Shown piece after piece: positions 11,681 through 23,075 of a DNA stretch of 64,000 nucleotides (position 1 is the first letter of the stretch; the number at the start of each line of letters is the position of its first letter). The translations under genes were made by a program, and so were the position numbers. The stretch covers positions 42,647,793 to 42,711,792 of the forward strand of contig NC_077238.1 of the NCBI RefSeq assembly GCF_947179165.1. The letters are read 5' to 3'. The notes below the pieces were generated by a model, which was given only the letters and a program-made list of their open reading frames with translations, ran no database searches and had not been told where the DNA came from. Source of the DNA: Solanum dulcamara. Its lineage: Eukaryota > Streptophyta > Magnoliopsida > Solanales > Solanaceae.

Positions 11681-14529
11681 TATCACGACCCAACTCTGTA
11701 GGCCATGACTGGTGCCCGAGTTAGTCACCCATACGTACCCTTAGCCCCATTTAGCGTGTTAGCAGAATGAACAAATGTAGAAATCAAAAAAGATCGCTAG
11801 AGAGCGCACAAAAATAGATGTAGTACATGAAGGTCATTAAGGCCATCACTGAACACAAGCCCAAAACACATATCAGGACCCACAACACAAGTCTACAGAC
11901 ATCTACAGAACGATAACATAATCATATGATGGGACAGGACCTCGTCGTACCCTTAACCATCACGTATAAATATACAACATAAAAGTTAGTACCAAAATAA
12001 GGCTCCGGACAAAGGAGCACTGCCAGCTAACCGGGTGGATATCCTAAGCGAGCGGATTAGCAAACCGAGCATCTGTACCTATGGGCATGTAACGCAGCCC
12101 CTGAAGAAATGGGGCCAGTACGGAAAATGTACCAAATATGTAAAGCAAGGACTGTAATAAATAAATTCATCACCAGACCAAAATGTGCAAAACAAAGGCG
12201 AAATATCCAGAAATATCAAAATGCTTTTTACAACCCCTGATAATGCAAGCGGAAAAACATATGTCATATCCGGCCCTATTATAGGAATCGATGAACAAAA
12301 TATGGTCGCCACCCCATTACTGGCGCCACAGCACAGCATATATTCAGAGTAGGGAATATCTCCGTAACAAATCATACCATATCAGATGGCCATATCACAT
12401 CATATCATATCGTATGTGTACATGGCACAGCATAACTCCATAAACCCATGTACAAAGCATACCTTCCCCCTCATATCGGGACACGGCGAATAATGCAGAG
12501 AAGTACGCATGATAAAAAACCTAGCCCGGGCTCAGTGAAGGAAGTATTGAGGCATCCACGAGTAGAGTAGTGAGAAACTATATGCAATTTAAATCATATT
12601 TGAGACTCGATGGAATAATCAAAATGAGCTATCATTCAAAATCAATGCAAGAGTCATATCAAGTACCTTTTGAAATTCACTATGGATTATATCAAAATAG
12701 AACTTCTGGAACCATATACTTGTATTAAAGCGTAATAAAATATCTTTTGAAAATCAAGAAATTTGCCATCCTAGTGGCTCTAGGAATAGGAACTTCCTGG
12801 GAATCATATAAAATTCATATATTTGTTTCCATGACAAAATAAAGATTAGATTTTCATACTTATGTCAAAACATGCCAAGAGAAAGAATAAGCTTTACATA
12901 CTTATGCCAAAGACATGCCAAAAGAAGAAACGGTTAGCTTTACATACCTCTTACAGATTACTCCTAATGCATTCGCCTCGTCGTCTCTTGAATCTATTTA
13001 ACATGAAAGTAATACTATGGTAATGACCTTTAACTTTCCAATTCCAACTCTACAACCAAGTCTCCATAGAGGTCATTTTCTTATCCATTTCCCTCGACTA
13101 GTTCATTACTAGTTCCTAAGTTACCGAAAATCGGGCAGCATCTCCCCTATAACTTCAACATCTCTGAGTTTTCAACTCAGCCACCATGTCAACAACAATA
13201 CCAACAACAACAACCATTAGCATATATTCAATTAAATCACTTCAACCTTACACAATACAAGCTCCAAACAACTAGCTCCAAACTACGACACAAAAATAGA
13301 CTTTTTAATCTTTATTTCGCAAAATCTTTAACCATACCAAATGGAGGGTCATGTGGATGAAACCAGAAGAACACACACCATTTTTAAAATATTTTACCTC
13401 CCTGCAACACACTACCCAACCTAGAACCACAACGACAATACACTACGTGACTCTGATTTAACTACAACAACTTTAATTTAGTTTGTTTCTAGCGTGTAGC
13501 ATCCTTATGCAATTTTCTACTTCCAACCTTATTTGATACATGTAATATACCTCATAAATACATCATAAACTACAATTTTAAACGAAAACCCTTACCTTTT
13601 CTGGAACTCATCAAACTAGTCAAAACATGCCTCGAAAGTCCCTTTAGAACACCTAAAACTTTGTGGTTGTTTGATAACGTTTTGGGATGCTCTAAATCCT
13701 AAATTTTGATTTATAACAACTTCATAACATCTTGGTGCACCCTATATAATTACTTCATAGAACGAAATTGGAGACTCACCTTATTTTCTCCCAAATCCGA
13801 GATCTCTCTCTCGCTAGCTTCAAGTTTTTCTTCTTTCTTTTCTCTAGAATTTTCTTGTAGTCTCTTTTTTTTGATAAATATGAACTTAAGGGATAAGAAT
13901 GAGTTGAAAATTCATCAAATATATATATACATATATATATATATACCACCTAAGGGGGGTGACACTTGTCAAGCCCCAATTGGTGACACATGTCAAGCCC
14001 TTGTTGGGCCGACACATCACACCACCTCTCATGGGATGCCATGTGGAAGGTGGGGCCCACCCTTTGCTACAGCTTCTATCACATGGCACTTCAAGTTGCT
14101 GCCATGTGGCACTTTCTCATGCTTCCACATGGCGCTCTTATTTTTCCTCGTGGGTTCATAATCTCGTCTTGCTTTACGAACCTATGTAATCCTTGCTATG
14201 TAAGCTTTGTATGCACTCAAGTAGCTTGAGTATATAAGTTTTTCAAGTTGGTAGCTTACATAAGTAAGTCGAGTCCTACGACTCATTACTTGGCCTCCAA
14301 CTTCTTCCGGAATCTTATAGCCCTAATTCAAATCTTTTCTATTATGGAGTATCGCATTCTTCTTTCCTTAGGGTTGTTTGATAGCATTATATATTATCCA
14401 TCTCACATGGTAACCCTTAAGAGCTTTAAGAAACTTTAAGAAACTTAAGAGGCTTTCCTTGCAAGAAACTTAAGAGCCTTTCAAGAGACTTAAGAACGCG
14501 TTCCAAGGTACAAAAGTATGGGTGTAACA
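11681..14529 (-). mobile_element. Family A solo LTR (2.85 kb) nested in family B LTR
   Basis: Starts tatcacgacccaa (TG decayed to TA) and ends ggggtgtaaca-like at 14520-14529. It matches the LTRs at 43424-47357 and 53244-56894 through cgtaggcc...tggtgcccg, the gtacgacga-like tail and ggtgacac...gtcaagcccc. Flanks ggtga (11676-11680) and gatga (14530-14534) agree at 4 of 5 bases, a decayed target duplication. The TATA-like AT tract at 13919-13946 lies in the part corresponding to 46795-46812 of the full element. No internal coding sequence is present. Confidence 0.8.
13919..13946. repeat. AT microsatellite
   Basis: A run of alternating A and T with one C, inside the family A solo LTR. It explains the Ile-Tyr runs in nearby translated frames, which are not genes. 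Confidence 0.9.
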
Positions 14530-14974
14530 GATGATGTCAAATGGATCTAGATCTTTCCATGGTTGGTGAGATAAACCTTCTTTTAATGGAATACCTTTTT
14601 TTGGAGCTGTGTTTGAACAAGTTAACTTCCTCATTAGAATTTAGTATCTCCATATGAATTGTAGCTCTATAAGTCTGCTTTCATATTATTTAAGAATCAA
14701 CCAACATAGACCATCCTACAATGAGATATAATTTTTCTTCTACAAATACTCTATTTCTCACAGCACTATATCTCAAAAAAATTATTTATTTGACCTACTT
14801 AACATCTTAAGATAAGGTCTTCACAAAAGTTGTAGATAATGATATTGGAGTTATTGAGAAATTTAAATCACCTAATTTGGGATATCCTAAGAAAAGTTAT
14901 GCCCCAAATAAAGAAGCAATATTATTTTCGTCGAGAATTGAAATACCAGATACAACGTTTTAGGGGGTGTTACA

Positions 14975-15590
14975 TGTATCCATTCCTTTTCTCCATAAAA
15001 ATACCATAAATTACGTCTCTTAGGGTGGGAATATGTATCCATTCCATTTCTCTATAAGAATATCATAAAATTACCTTTCTTAGGGCGGGAATGCGTATCC
15101 ATTCCTTTACACCATAAGAATACCATAAATTACCTCTCTAAGGGAGGGAATGTGTATTCATTCCTTTTCACCATAAGAATACTATAAAATTACATCTCTT
15201 AGGGAGGGAACGTGTATCCATTCTTTCTTGCCATATGAAGATCATAAAATTACCTTTCTTAGGAGGGGAATGCGTATCCATTCCTTTTCACCATAAGAAT
15301 ACCATAAAATTATCTTTCGTTGGGCGGGAATATGTGTTCATTCCTTTTTCACCATAAAACTATCTCTCTTAGGGCGGGAATGCATATCCATTCCTTTTAC
15401 GTCTTCAAAATACCATAAAATTACCTTTCTTGGATGGGAGTGCATATCTATTCCTTTACGTCATAAGATTACCTTAAATTACCTTCCCTAAGGCGGGGAT
15501 GCCTATCCATCTGTTCACACCATTGTGCCTTCAAAATATCATAAAATTATCTTTCTTAGGGCTGTAATGAGTATTCATGATCCCTTTGTA
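14975..15590 (+). repeat. 60-bp tandem array, right part
   Basis: About ten units of 60-61 bases continue the array of 9961-10102: gtatccattcc recurs near 14978, 15036, 15096, 15157, 15217, 15277 and onward, each unit with ataccataaaattacctttcttagggcggga. The two parts join seamlessly once the solo LTR and one copy of TGTAT are removed. Confidence 0.85.
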
Positions 15591-16470
15591 TCGTAGACTA
15601 CCTTATCCATGGACCATCCTTTGAAACCTATCTACAAAAAAGGGGAGGGGGGGAAGACAATACAAAGAAAACACAAGTAGATGAGAGATTATTACCTTTC
15701 AAGATGTTTTAAGACGGGGAAGCCATGCTAGACTAACTAGGCTAGATTTGAGACAAGATTTTCTTGGTGATAATGATATCTTTGAAGTCTAGTTTCTAGA
15801 GATTACAACCCTTTTGGTAACGGCATTCTCACATCAAGATATAAGATATTTTTTGAGGCAAAGAAAATCTAAAATTTTTAGCATGATAAAATTTAAACTT
15901 AACTACAAAAAATTATCTAGAACGATATTAAAGGAGTTTAAATCTAATTTTTCGATATGTTGCGGTCGTTTGTGTCTAGTTTATGTAAAATCAAGAGAAT
16001 TACAATTTCGATACTTCTACATTAAAATACAATTGTTTTTGGTGCCTTCACACAAATTTGGAATTGTTGGTGCATCAAAATCTACAGCCGACTTTGTAAA
16101 AATATTTGGAACAATTTCGAAGGTTTTAAATTTTTCATTTTGGATATGTTGTATATATTTGTACCTAGGTTTTGAAAAAATTAAGCAGCTTATGATTTCT
16201 TCATTCCTATATTAAGATACAAGAGTTTTAGTAAAGTCGCGCAAATCTGAAACTTTCGGCATAACTTGATTTTGATATTTTTATGATAAGATATGATTTT
16301 TTTTACCTCATACATACTAAGCTGTAAAACATGAACTAGGTGTTATTCTTTGAAAGGGAACCGAGATTATCGAATTCCAATCCAACTCCAATTTTGCCGG
16401 CATCCAAGTTCTACTAAAAATAGAGTTGCCCAAGGAGATGAAAAAAGAGTCAATATCAATTAGTTATTAA
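15591..16470 (+). mobile_element. Probable 3' end of the Tat element (PPT and LTR remnant)
   Basis: A purine run (aaaaaaggggaggggggg, about 15635-15652) follows the tandem arrays and is a good polypurine-tract candidate for a plus-strand element. The following ~800 bases would then be its 3' LTR. They contain two diverged copies of a ~200-base block: 15950-16075 and 16137-16262 share gatatgttg, a tacatta/tatatta-aataca tract and cacaaatttggaa/gcgcaaatctgaaa. The 133-codon open frame at 15814-16215 spans this duplication, resembles no family, and is judged chance. Confidence 0.4.
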
Positions 16471-16548
16471 TTGGTTGAACCCATCGGTAGCCCTTTAAAG
16501 TTGGTATCAGCTTTCACTTAGACACTTCAACTAGGCTTTGTTCATTTT

Positions 16549-17590
16549 GGACACCTTAAGTTAAGTCTTGCCATGTCATTTTGACCTTTTTTTGACAATC
16601 AACTAAAATTATAAATTGTGTGTATTACACTTGCTGATGACATGACATGATGACTAATTTAAAGATGACATATGGCATTTGGGTATTAAATAATAATTAA
16701 AAATAAATTATTAAAAAAAGTAAAGAAAAAAAACTATTTTCTAAACCCCCACCCACCAACCTTCCCAACCTCTCCTTCCCCAAAAATTCTGTCGCCATAG
16801 CCATTAGAGCTCCATCACCAGTGACCATCATCCACTCCACCTCTTTTTTTAAAAAAAGAAATTTAATTCATTTAAGGTTCATGGATAGAATTCAAGAACA
16901 AGAAGCTACACAGTAATTATACACTAAAATGCTAATAGTTGTTAACCAAAACAATTGCAATGAAAAAAATACAAAATGAATGGGCAAAATCTGAAATTAA
17001 TGGACTAAAACGGTAGCTTTTTACTTTTGCAAATGAAATGCACCGAGCATTAGATTAACAAATTTGTATAATTGTTGACCAAAAAAATGAAGTATTAGTA
17101 AAAAAAATCTTGAAACCCAGATTTTATTTCTTTTCTTGATGAACTTTTTCTTCTTTTATTTTTGTCAACTTTGATTAATATGTTAGATCTATAATTACAT
17201 TAATATAGTAACATGTTGGGATAAAATCTTGAAAAGAAAATAAATTTTCATGAATATACTTTTTGGGCTGATTTTTTAAGAATTTAAAATTTGTTTTTGA
17301 TTTTATACAAAAAGAAAATATCACATATTCTTAGAGAATGGTGGTGGTCTTTATTTTTTTCGATAAACATTCGTTAATGGTAGAATATTAAATAAAGAAG
17401 ATGGAAAAAAGAATGAAGAAGAAGAAAGAAGATGAAGAAGAAGAACGAGGAAATAATAAAAAATAAAAAGAAAATAGAAATATGACGTTTTAAGCTCTTC
17501 ACACGCCTATTTGGAGTGAAAATCACACAAGTTGTCAAGTCAGCAAAAAGTGTCAAAATGACACAGTTCGATCTTACCTTAGATGTTTAA
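16549..17590. mobile_element. Possible non-autonomous DNA transposon with long imperfect TIRs
   Basis: The left ~48 bases (ggacaccttaagttaagtc...gtcattttgacctttttttgac) resemble the reverse complement of about 17540-17590 (acatctaaggtaagatcg...gtcattttgacactttttgctgac). The interior is AT-rich and carries a GA-rich tract (17395-17455). No transposase is seen. The target duplication could not be fixed. A Mutator-like or similar element is possible; class is not assignable by eye. Confidence 0.4.
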
Positions 17591-17599
17591 AACTTTTTT

Positions 17600-18679
17600 T
17601 TTGGTCAAAATTTGAGTCTTTAAATTCCATTAGAGCAATCTCATCTACAGTTTCACAATCTGAATCATCAAAGCTTGTGCCCATATAGTCTCTATTGCTT
17701 TGTATGAAGAATTCTACTTCTTATCATAAACATGTTTCTTCTTTTTCTGTTTTTTTCTGTTTTTTTTCTGTTCTTTCCTTCTCGCATTTAATTTTTTCCA
17801 TGGGACATAAATATTCAAATGAATGTATTTTTCTAAGCTTCTTGCCTTTCTATAGAGATTCTTTTTCTATAATTATTTTCTTTTTGAGGAATTTCTTAAA
17901 GTTTCTGGTGATCAAGGCCATCAAGGTTTGATCCTTCACTCTTAGTTTCTTTGAAAGCTTTAGTTCTATCCTTTCTTTTCCTTTTTTAAGCCTTCCATAT
18001 TCATTTCATATGTTTTCAGGTTTCCAACCAATTCATACAGTGTTATTATTGTCATATTCTTGAATTTTCTTTGTAGCAGTAAGTTTTACCTTCCATGTTT
18101 TTTGAAGAGTTCTAAAAAATTTATTAACCAGTTCTTCAATTGAGAGTCTTCTCTCTAGAGATACTAGCATATTTACAATAGTTAAGAACCTGGTGATCAT
18201 GTCTTAAAGTGACTCACATGAATTTATTTTGAAAGTCTCATATTCAGTAGAAAGCATGTCTGCCCTAAATTTCCTCACTTGAGTTTTTCCTTCATAAGCA
18301 TTTACAGAAGTGTCATGGATTTTCTGGTGCAATCATAGATCCTATTGTATTCATTTGGTCTAAGAACACAAGCAAGGAAGTACTTGGCTTTGGCGTTCTT
18401 TTCAAGTAGTATGAAGTCAACATCATCATATCATTTTCTCCTTACGTCTATATTTTCAACATCCTTATTCATTGGGTACTTGGGTCCATTAAAGACTATA
18501 TTCCAAAGTTCATAGTACTAAACCTACATAAAATCTTCCATCCTTATTTTCTTCATGAATTGGACTGTCTATTGAACAATGAAGTCCTTTTGAAATTTTA
18601 TCCCTCGTTGTGCCTGCATGGAGGTGAAAACTTCATTCTGATCTTTTCTGGAGTGGTTAGACTTTTAACAAGACAACCT
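17600..18679 (-). pseudogene. Copia-type gag (UBN2-like), broken
   Basis: On the minus strand, from about 18620 down to 17650, pieces such as YELWNIVFNGPKYPMNKD, DDVDFILLEKNAKAKYFLAC, LRPNEYNRIYDCT and LERRLSIEELVNKFLR appear in the order of the gag-polypeptide (UBN2) of Ty1/copia elements. Several in-frame stops and frame changes separate them, so it is a pseudogene. It sits directly after a tRNA-Met-type PBS, as expected of gag. No protease, integrase or RT is seen beyond its 3' side at 17600, so the element is truncated there. Confidence 0.7.
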
Positions 18680-18693
18680 GCTCTAATACTAAT
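18680..18693 (-). other. Copia primer-binding site (tRNA-Met type)
   Basis: Read on the minus strand this is TTAGTATTAGAGC, two transitions from the plant initiator tRNA-Met PBS TTGGTATCAGAGC. It lies a few bases from the start (tgttcc, 18699) of the presumed 5' LTR and before the gag at 17600-18679. Confidence 0.6.
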
Positions 18694-18698
18694 TGATT

Positions 18699-20858
18699 GT
18701 TCCTACAAAATTTTGCCTGAGTGATTAACGAGGTTAATTTATTTGTTTCACAATAATTTTATTAATATATACTCTAATAAACAACATAGTATTTTTACAT
18801 GAAAAATACCCAGTTCATAAAGGAAAAAAACACAACCTACACTATAGTTAGATTTGTCCCAACATTGCTAAAATAATGAGACTTAACATATATTCAGATT
18901 ACAAGTACTTGTAATCTATGAACTAACTTTAATCCTTAACTTCAATAATCTACACAAAAGTTAACCCCAACTTGAAATGAAAGTAAACACACGATTGTTC
19001 CCTTGACAATGTTCCTAAGAAAAAAATAAGGTACAACTAAATTCAACTTCTCAATATACAATAACTAGAATAGAAGACTGTAAACATATGACATTGAAAA
19101 AAGTTTTTTTGTATGAATCTTTTTATTAGGTTATATTTCGATAGCTAGTCAACACTATCTCAAATATGATCTTGCTTATTCGCTTAAATTCTATCTTTCC
19201 TCTCAGTATAAATGCGTGAATCTATATGTGAAATTCCTTGTATATTTATAGTTTCTTGTTGTTCTTCGTAATTCACCATGAACTCTTTCTCGATAAGGGC
19301 TCCCTTCTTGCATGGATACTTGAGTATGTACGTCTACAGACCCCGTCTTGGATATGATTTATGTAGACTCCTTGATCTTTTTATTTCAACACTTTTTTTT
19401 AATCTTTTATCAAGTTTGACTCTAGATACTAGAACATGTGTATTCGACCTGGTTCATGAACTTATTTTTTATCTTTGTCAATCATCAAAATATATTATTT
19501 GAACCTTACAGGTTCATTTCAACAGTCTTAGCCACCTTAGCATTAGCTATCTCAAATATATTTTCGAATATAGTTCTAGACCAGAACTCAATCTTTTACC
19601 TTCTCTCTTGATCTTTTGATGAAGAATTCACATTGGATTTCATCAATGTTCTCCTTCCATAATTGTTGGAAAATATTGAAGAAATATTTGTGTTCCAACT
19701 CAAAATTAAAAACTTAAAGAACTTGATAGGAGATCTAGAGTAACTATATAAGTGATTAATTCTCCTTCATCCCAAAACAGCCCTAATCTCTTCCAAATTT
19801 ATAAAATGCAGAGTACTATTGAAAATATTGAATGATTTGTCATTTTTCTTCTCCTTATCACATGTAATAACATTGAAATCTCAAAGAACACAATCTAAGA
19901 ATAAGTCATTTTTTCAGTAGATCCTTCCTGAGTAGGCTGTCAAAAATTAAATCCTATCACAAATTATGCTCCCATTAACATAATACTCATCAACACATCC
20001 CCAAAATATTTATCAGATGGTTCTTACAAAATAATAAAAGGGATCTTATATTTGTCTTCAAATGACTTTCAAGAGAGAGAACCTTTTCTTGACTTTTGTT
20101 TTATTGCATATTGTAGTAATTCAAATGTGATTACAACTCGACCTGATTACTTCTACCAGGTCCAGCTAGACTATAAGGAACTAAAATAATGACTTGTTTG
20201 GGCCCTCAATATTTAGATTTGAAAAGAATATTTTTGATAGAAAATATAATAACTATTTACCTTTCAAAGTGGGAATCATTGTGATAATTGAAATAGTATC
20301 CTTTTTACGCAACAATCTATTTTGTTGCCTCATTTATATTCTAATAACTAACATGACCTCACATTATTATTCCTACATTTACCTTTTCCATTTTTTGTTG
20401 AATATAAATTTTGAAGTTTCCCCAACTGTCAAACCTTCTGCGTTTTGCAAAACTTATTGTTGTTTGTTTACGAAAATGATCAAAATTTGCATTTGGTGTG
20501 TTCTTTTTCATAGTTTTAAGCATTGCAACAAGTTATTATTACATTGAAGTAGCACAATGTTATTTTGATATCATTATATCAACTTCTTAAATTCTTGAAT
20601 CATGTTTTATTATTTTTACTTTATACTATATTATTTTATTTAAAATTTTAATTGTTTACATTCTTACTTTATAAGGCTTGTGTACATCCTACCCTCCTCA
20701 AATCCCACTTTTAAAATTATACTGATATATATATATATATATTGTTGTTTATATTGTTATTCAATGTATAGAATGTCAACTTGAAAAATAATAGTTTAAG
20801 ATCTCTTTATAAAGTTTGGGTTTAGGTCTTCAATCTTGTAGCCGGCTCTAGCTTTTAC
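18699..20858 (-). mobile_element. Presumed copia 5' LTR and unassigned AT-rich DNA
   Basis: The LTR should start at 18699 (tgttcc on the plus strand) next to the PBS, but its outer border cannot be set because no second copy is in the window. A minus-strand TATA-like tract lies at about 19240-19250. From about 19900 to 20858 nothing is recognised apart from an (AT) run at 20728-20743. The frames at 19278-19502 and 20194-20547 have no recognisable product. Confidence 0.35.
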
Positions 20859-22317
20859 TAGAGCTGTCAAATGGGCAGGTTGGGATGAACTTGAGAATAT
20901 TAAAATGAGTTGAAATAAAAATTAGGTTGGGTCATTGTTATACCCCGAGAGAGTACCCTAGGCGTGGCCGGCACTCAAAGACCATTGCTAGTCCCCAAGC
21001 GAACCACTTGGTCAAATCACACATTCATACATTCATTCTTGCACTCAGCGAAAGACTCAATACGAATTTAAAAGACATTCGGATGGGCTAATCAACTCAA
21101 CCATTCAAAAAGAAGTATAATGCATTTTAAAACCAATGTTAACTCAACTCCCCTTCAAAGAATAGTTTAAAAACCAAGACAATGACTCAACATCATCACT
21201 ATCCATCTATGAAGTCTCTATCACTATCCAGAAGGTGCCAATGAAAAGTTCATGGCTACCTAAAATAAAATATCAAACGAAAATGAAATAATCATGCTTC
21301 CTCCGAAAGCAAGGAGGTCTTACCACTGTTAGGAAAGGGAAATAGATCTTCAACGGATTGCATGTTAATGATCTCTAGCACCTGTATTTGTATCATGAAA
21401 TGATGCAAGTCAAATGACGTCAGTACATGGAATGTAAGAGTATGTAAAATAGATGGGAAGGAACACAATCAACAATACTCAACCTCATGCAACTTAATTC
21501 AATGGACTCACTCCAAAACGACTCAGCTCAATATAGCATCAAGTAAAATAATACAATGCTTTAAATGATATGCAATAAGAGATGCAACTCAATTTGTAAA
21601 AGTACAATATTTTTCTCTTGAGATTTTTTCTAACCGACAACCATCACTTATGAGCTAATGATGATACAATGCTTAAGAAGTGTTGTTGTTGCAGCCGTCC
21701 AATACCCTGCTAGGGTAAAGGATGCTCAAACTCATTGGATCCAAAATTTACTCAAAGTCTATCCTTTTTGGACTAGTTTGGAGTCGCCCGAATTAATAGT
21801 CACGATCCTATACTACGCTGGCTACGTAGTTTATGAGCTCACCCTAGATTGATGCACAATGGTACTCCCAAAATATTGTATTATGATCATATACGTCAAG
21901 CAAGTAAATACCCAAAGTAATCATTTAGTCTCATTTGAACTTAGCTCAAAACTCGATTCAGTGTCAACCAAAAGAATGCATTTAACGCATAATTTAGCAT
22001 CCTCAACTCAAACCTCAAAATTGATATTTTAATGTAGAATTTACTTAACTCATTTATACTCAAGATAATCATTTTCAAATTACTAAATGAAAGACTTCTC
22101 AAACTCAACTCATGCTCAAACTCTTTCTCAATCAAAGATGAAAATATTCATTCTTTAAATTCAAAATAGCGCATAAAATAATTAATGCAAAAATGTTTAA
22201 AAATCATTATTTAAAAACTCTACCAATGCATAAAATAAAAATGAAATCTCAATTAGGTTTCATGTGAATCTAAACATGAATCCATACTCTTAAGGAAATT
22301 CAACACAAGAAACACAT

Positions 22318-22321
<4 letters not shown>

Positions 22322-22372
<51 letters not shown>
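22322..22372. repeat. (AT)n microsatellite
   Basis: About 51 bases of alternating A and T in the left family B LTR. The other LTR has only about 14 bases of AT at the matching place (24460-24474), so the run grew after insertion. Confidence 0.95.
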
Positions 22373-22374
<2 letters not shown>

Positions 22375-22779
22375 AACACCATGGAATTTATATACAAAAC
22401 CTAATAGAAATTATAAAGAACTCAAGAACTCAATTCATGAAACCTCAAAACTCAACTCAATTCGAATCAATTAAGATGTAGGGTGCGTAGATGAACTCAA
22501 TCCAACACTATGATTACCCTTACATACCTGAAAAAATTAGATTCTTGAAGAACTTTGAAGAACTCGACGAATGCTCTTGGAACCCTAACTTTTTCTCCTC
22601 TTAAAATGACTTAGAATGTGTGAATTTGATTTTTCTGAGGGTTTGGAATGAATGGAAAGGTTATAAGGTTATAAGATAGACTTAGAGAATTTAATTGAGG
22701 ATAAAAGGTCAGGAATACCCTTTTGGAAACGTAATAAAACCATAATTTTTTATAAAAACCAACCCTTTAATAAGTCTCG

Positions 22780-22960
22780 TCGCCCAAATTGGCGAGCTAG
22801 AGGTCTCCTCGCCGAACTATTTGGCAAGTCACCAAAAGGGTGATTTAGATCACCCAAAATAATAATTTGAGAAGGTTTTCAAGTCCATTCGACAAGCTAA
22901 GTTGGGGTTCCGCTAAACTATTCGACGAGTCGCCAAATTGGCTAGTGAGCTTGCCGAATT
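22780..22960. repeat. Hairpin-prone GGCGAG/CTCGCC block in family B LTR
   Basis: Alternating tggcgag, ctcgccgaa, gtcgccaaattgg and gacgagtcgcc motifs can pair with each other over about 180 bases. The same block is present at 24872-25062 in the other LTR. It is part of U3/R and noncoding. Confidence 0.5.
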
Positions 22961-22970
22961 ATCCTGTCCA

Positions 22971-23075
22971 CACAGATTATAAGTGTGGTGCACAACACAA
23001 CAATAAGCAAAAATCTACTAGACACGTCTTAATAGACACCCTATAACTCTTGAACTCTATGTCTAATACCAAGTT
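22971..23075 (-). other. Family B leader remnant with PBS
   Basis: The sequence aagtgtggtgcacaacacaa...tctactagacacg matches the leader of the family A element at 53155-53200. The PBS (23060-23071, minus strand TGGTATTAGACA) resembles the tRNA-Met PBS TGGTATCAGAGC with changes, and lies 4 bases from the LTR, the same spacing as in family A. Confidence 0.65.

Larger units (their letters stand above)
10103..14974 (-). mobile_element. Family B solo LTR (2.0 kb) with nested solo LTR
   Basis: Begins tgtcacgcccc and ends ggggtgttaca, and is flanked by a perfect 5-bp target duplication TGTAT (10098-10102 and 14975-14979). Without the nested 11681-14529 element its length is 2,023 bp, comparable with the 2.35-kb family B LTR at 23076-25424. 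Shared landmarks are taggcgtggctgagactc, accaacccgacaaccatc-like sequence near 10630, and the gctagggtaaagga block. No internal coding region is present. Reading frames inside it are chance. Confidence 0.85.
20936..22970 (-). repeat. Family B 3' LTR, inner end deleted
   Basis: Aligns along its length with 23076-25073 (same order of ctaggcgtggc, gaaccacttgg, ccgacaaccatcacttatgagc, gctagggtaaagga and the gtcgccaaattgg block) and then stops at cctgtcca, where the other LTR continues for another ~350 bases. The open frames at 21658-21852 and 23795-24040 are corresponding chance frames of the two LTRs. Confidence 0.8.

Noticed and set aside
13706..14161. 151-codon plus-strand open frame
   Set aside because: It crosses an AT microsatellite in a solo LTR and consists of low-complexity and repeat-derived residues.
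15814..16215. 133-codon open frame
   Set aside because: Spans a diverged internal duplication after the Tat tandem arrays and has no family similarity.
20194..20547. 117-codon open frame
   Set aside because: AT-rich spacer, no recognisable motif, no start context or neighbour suggesting a gene.
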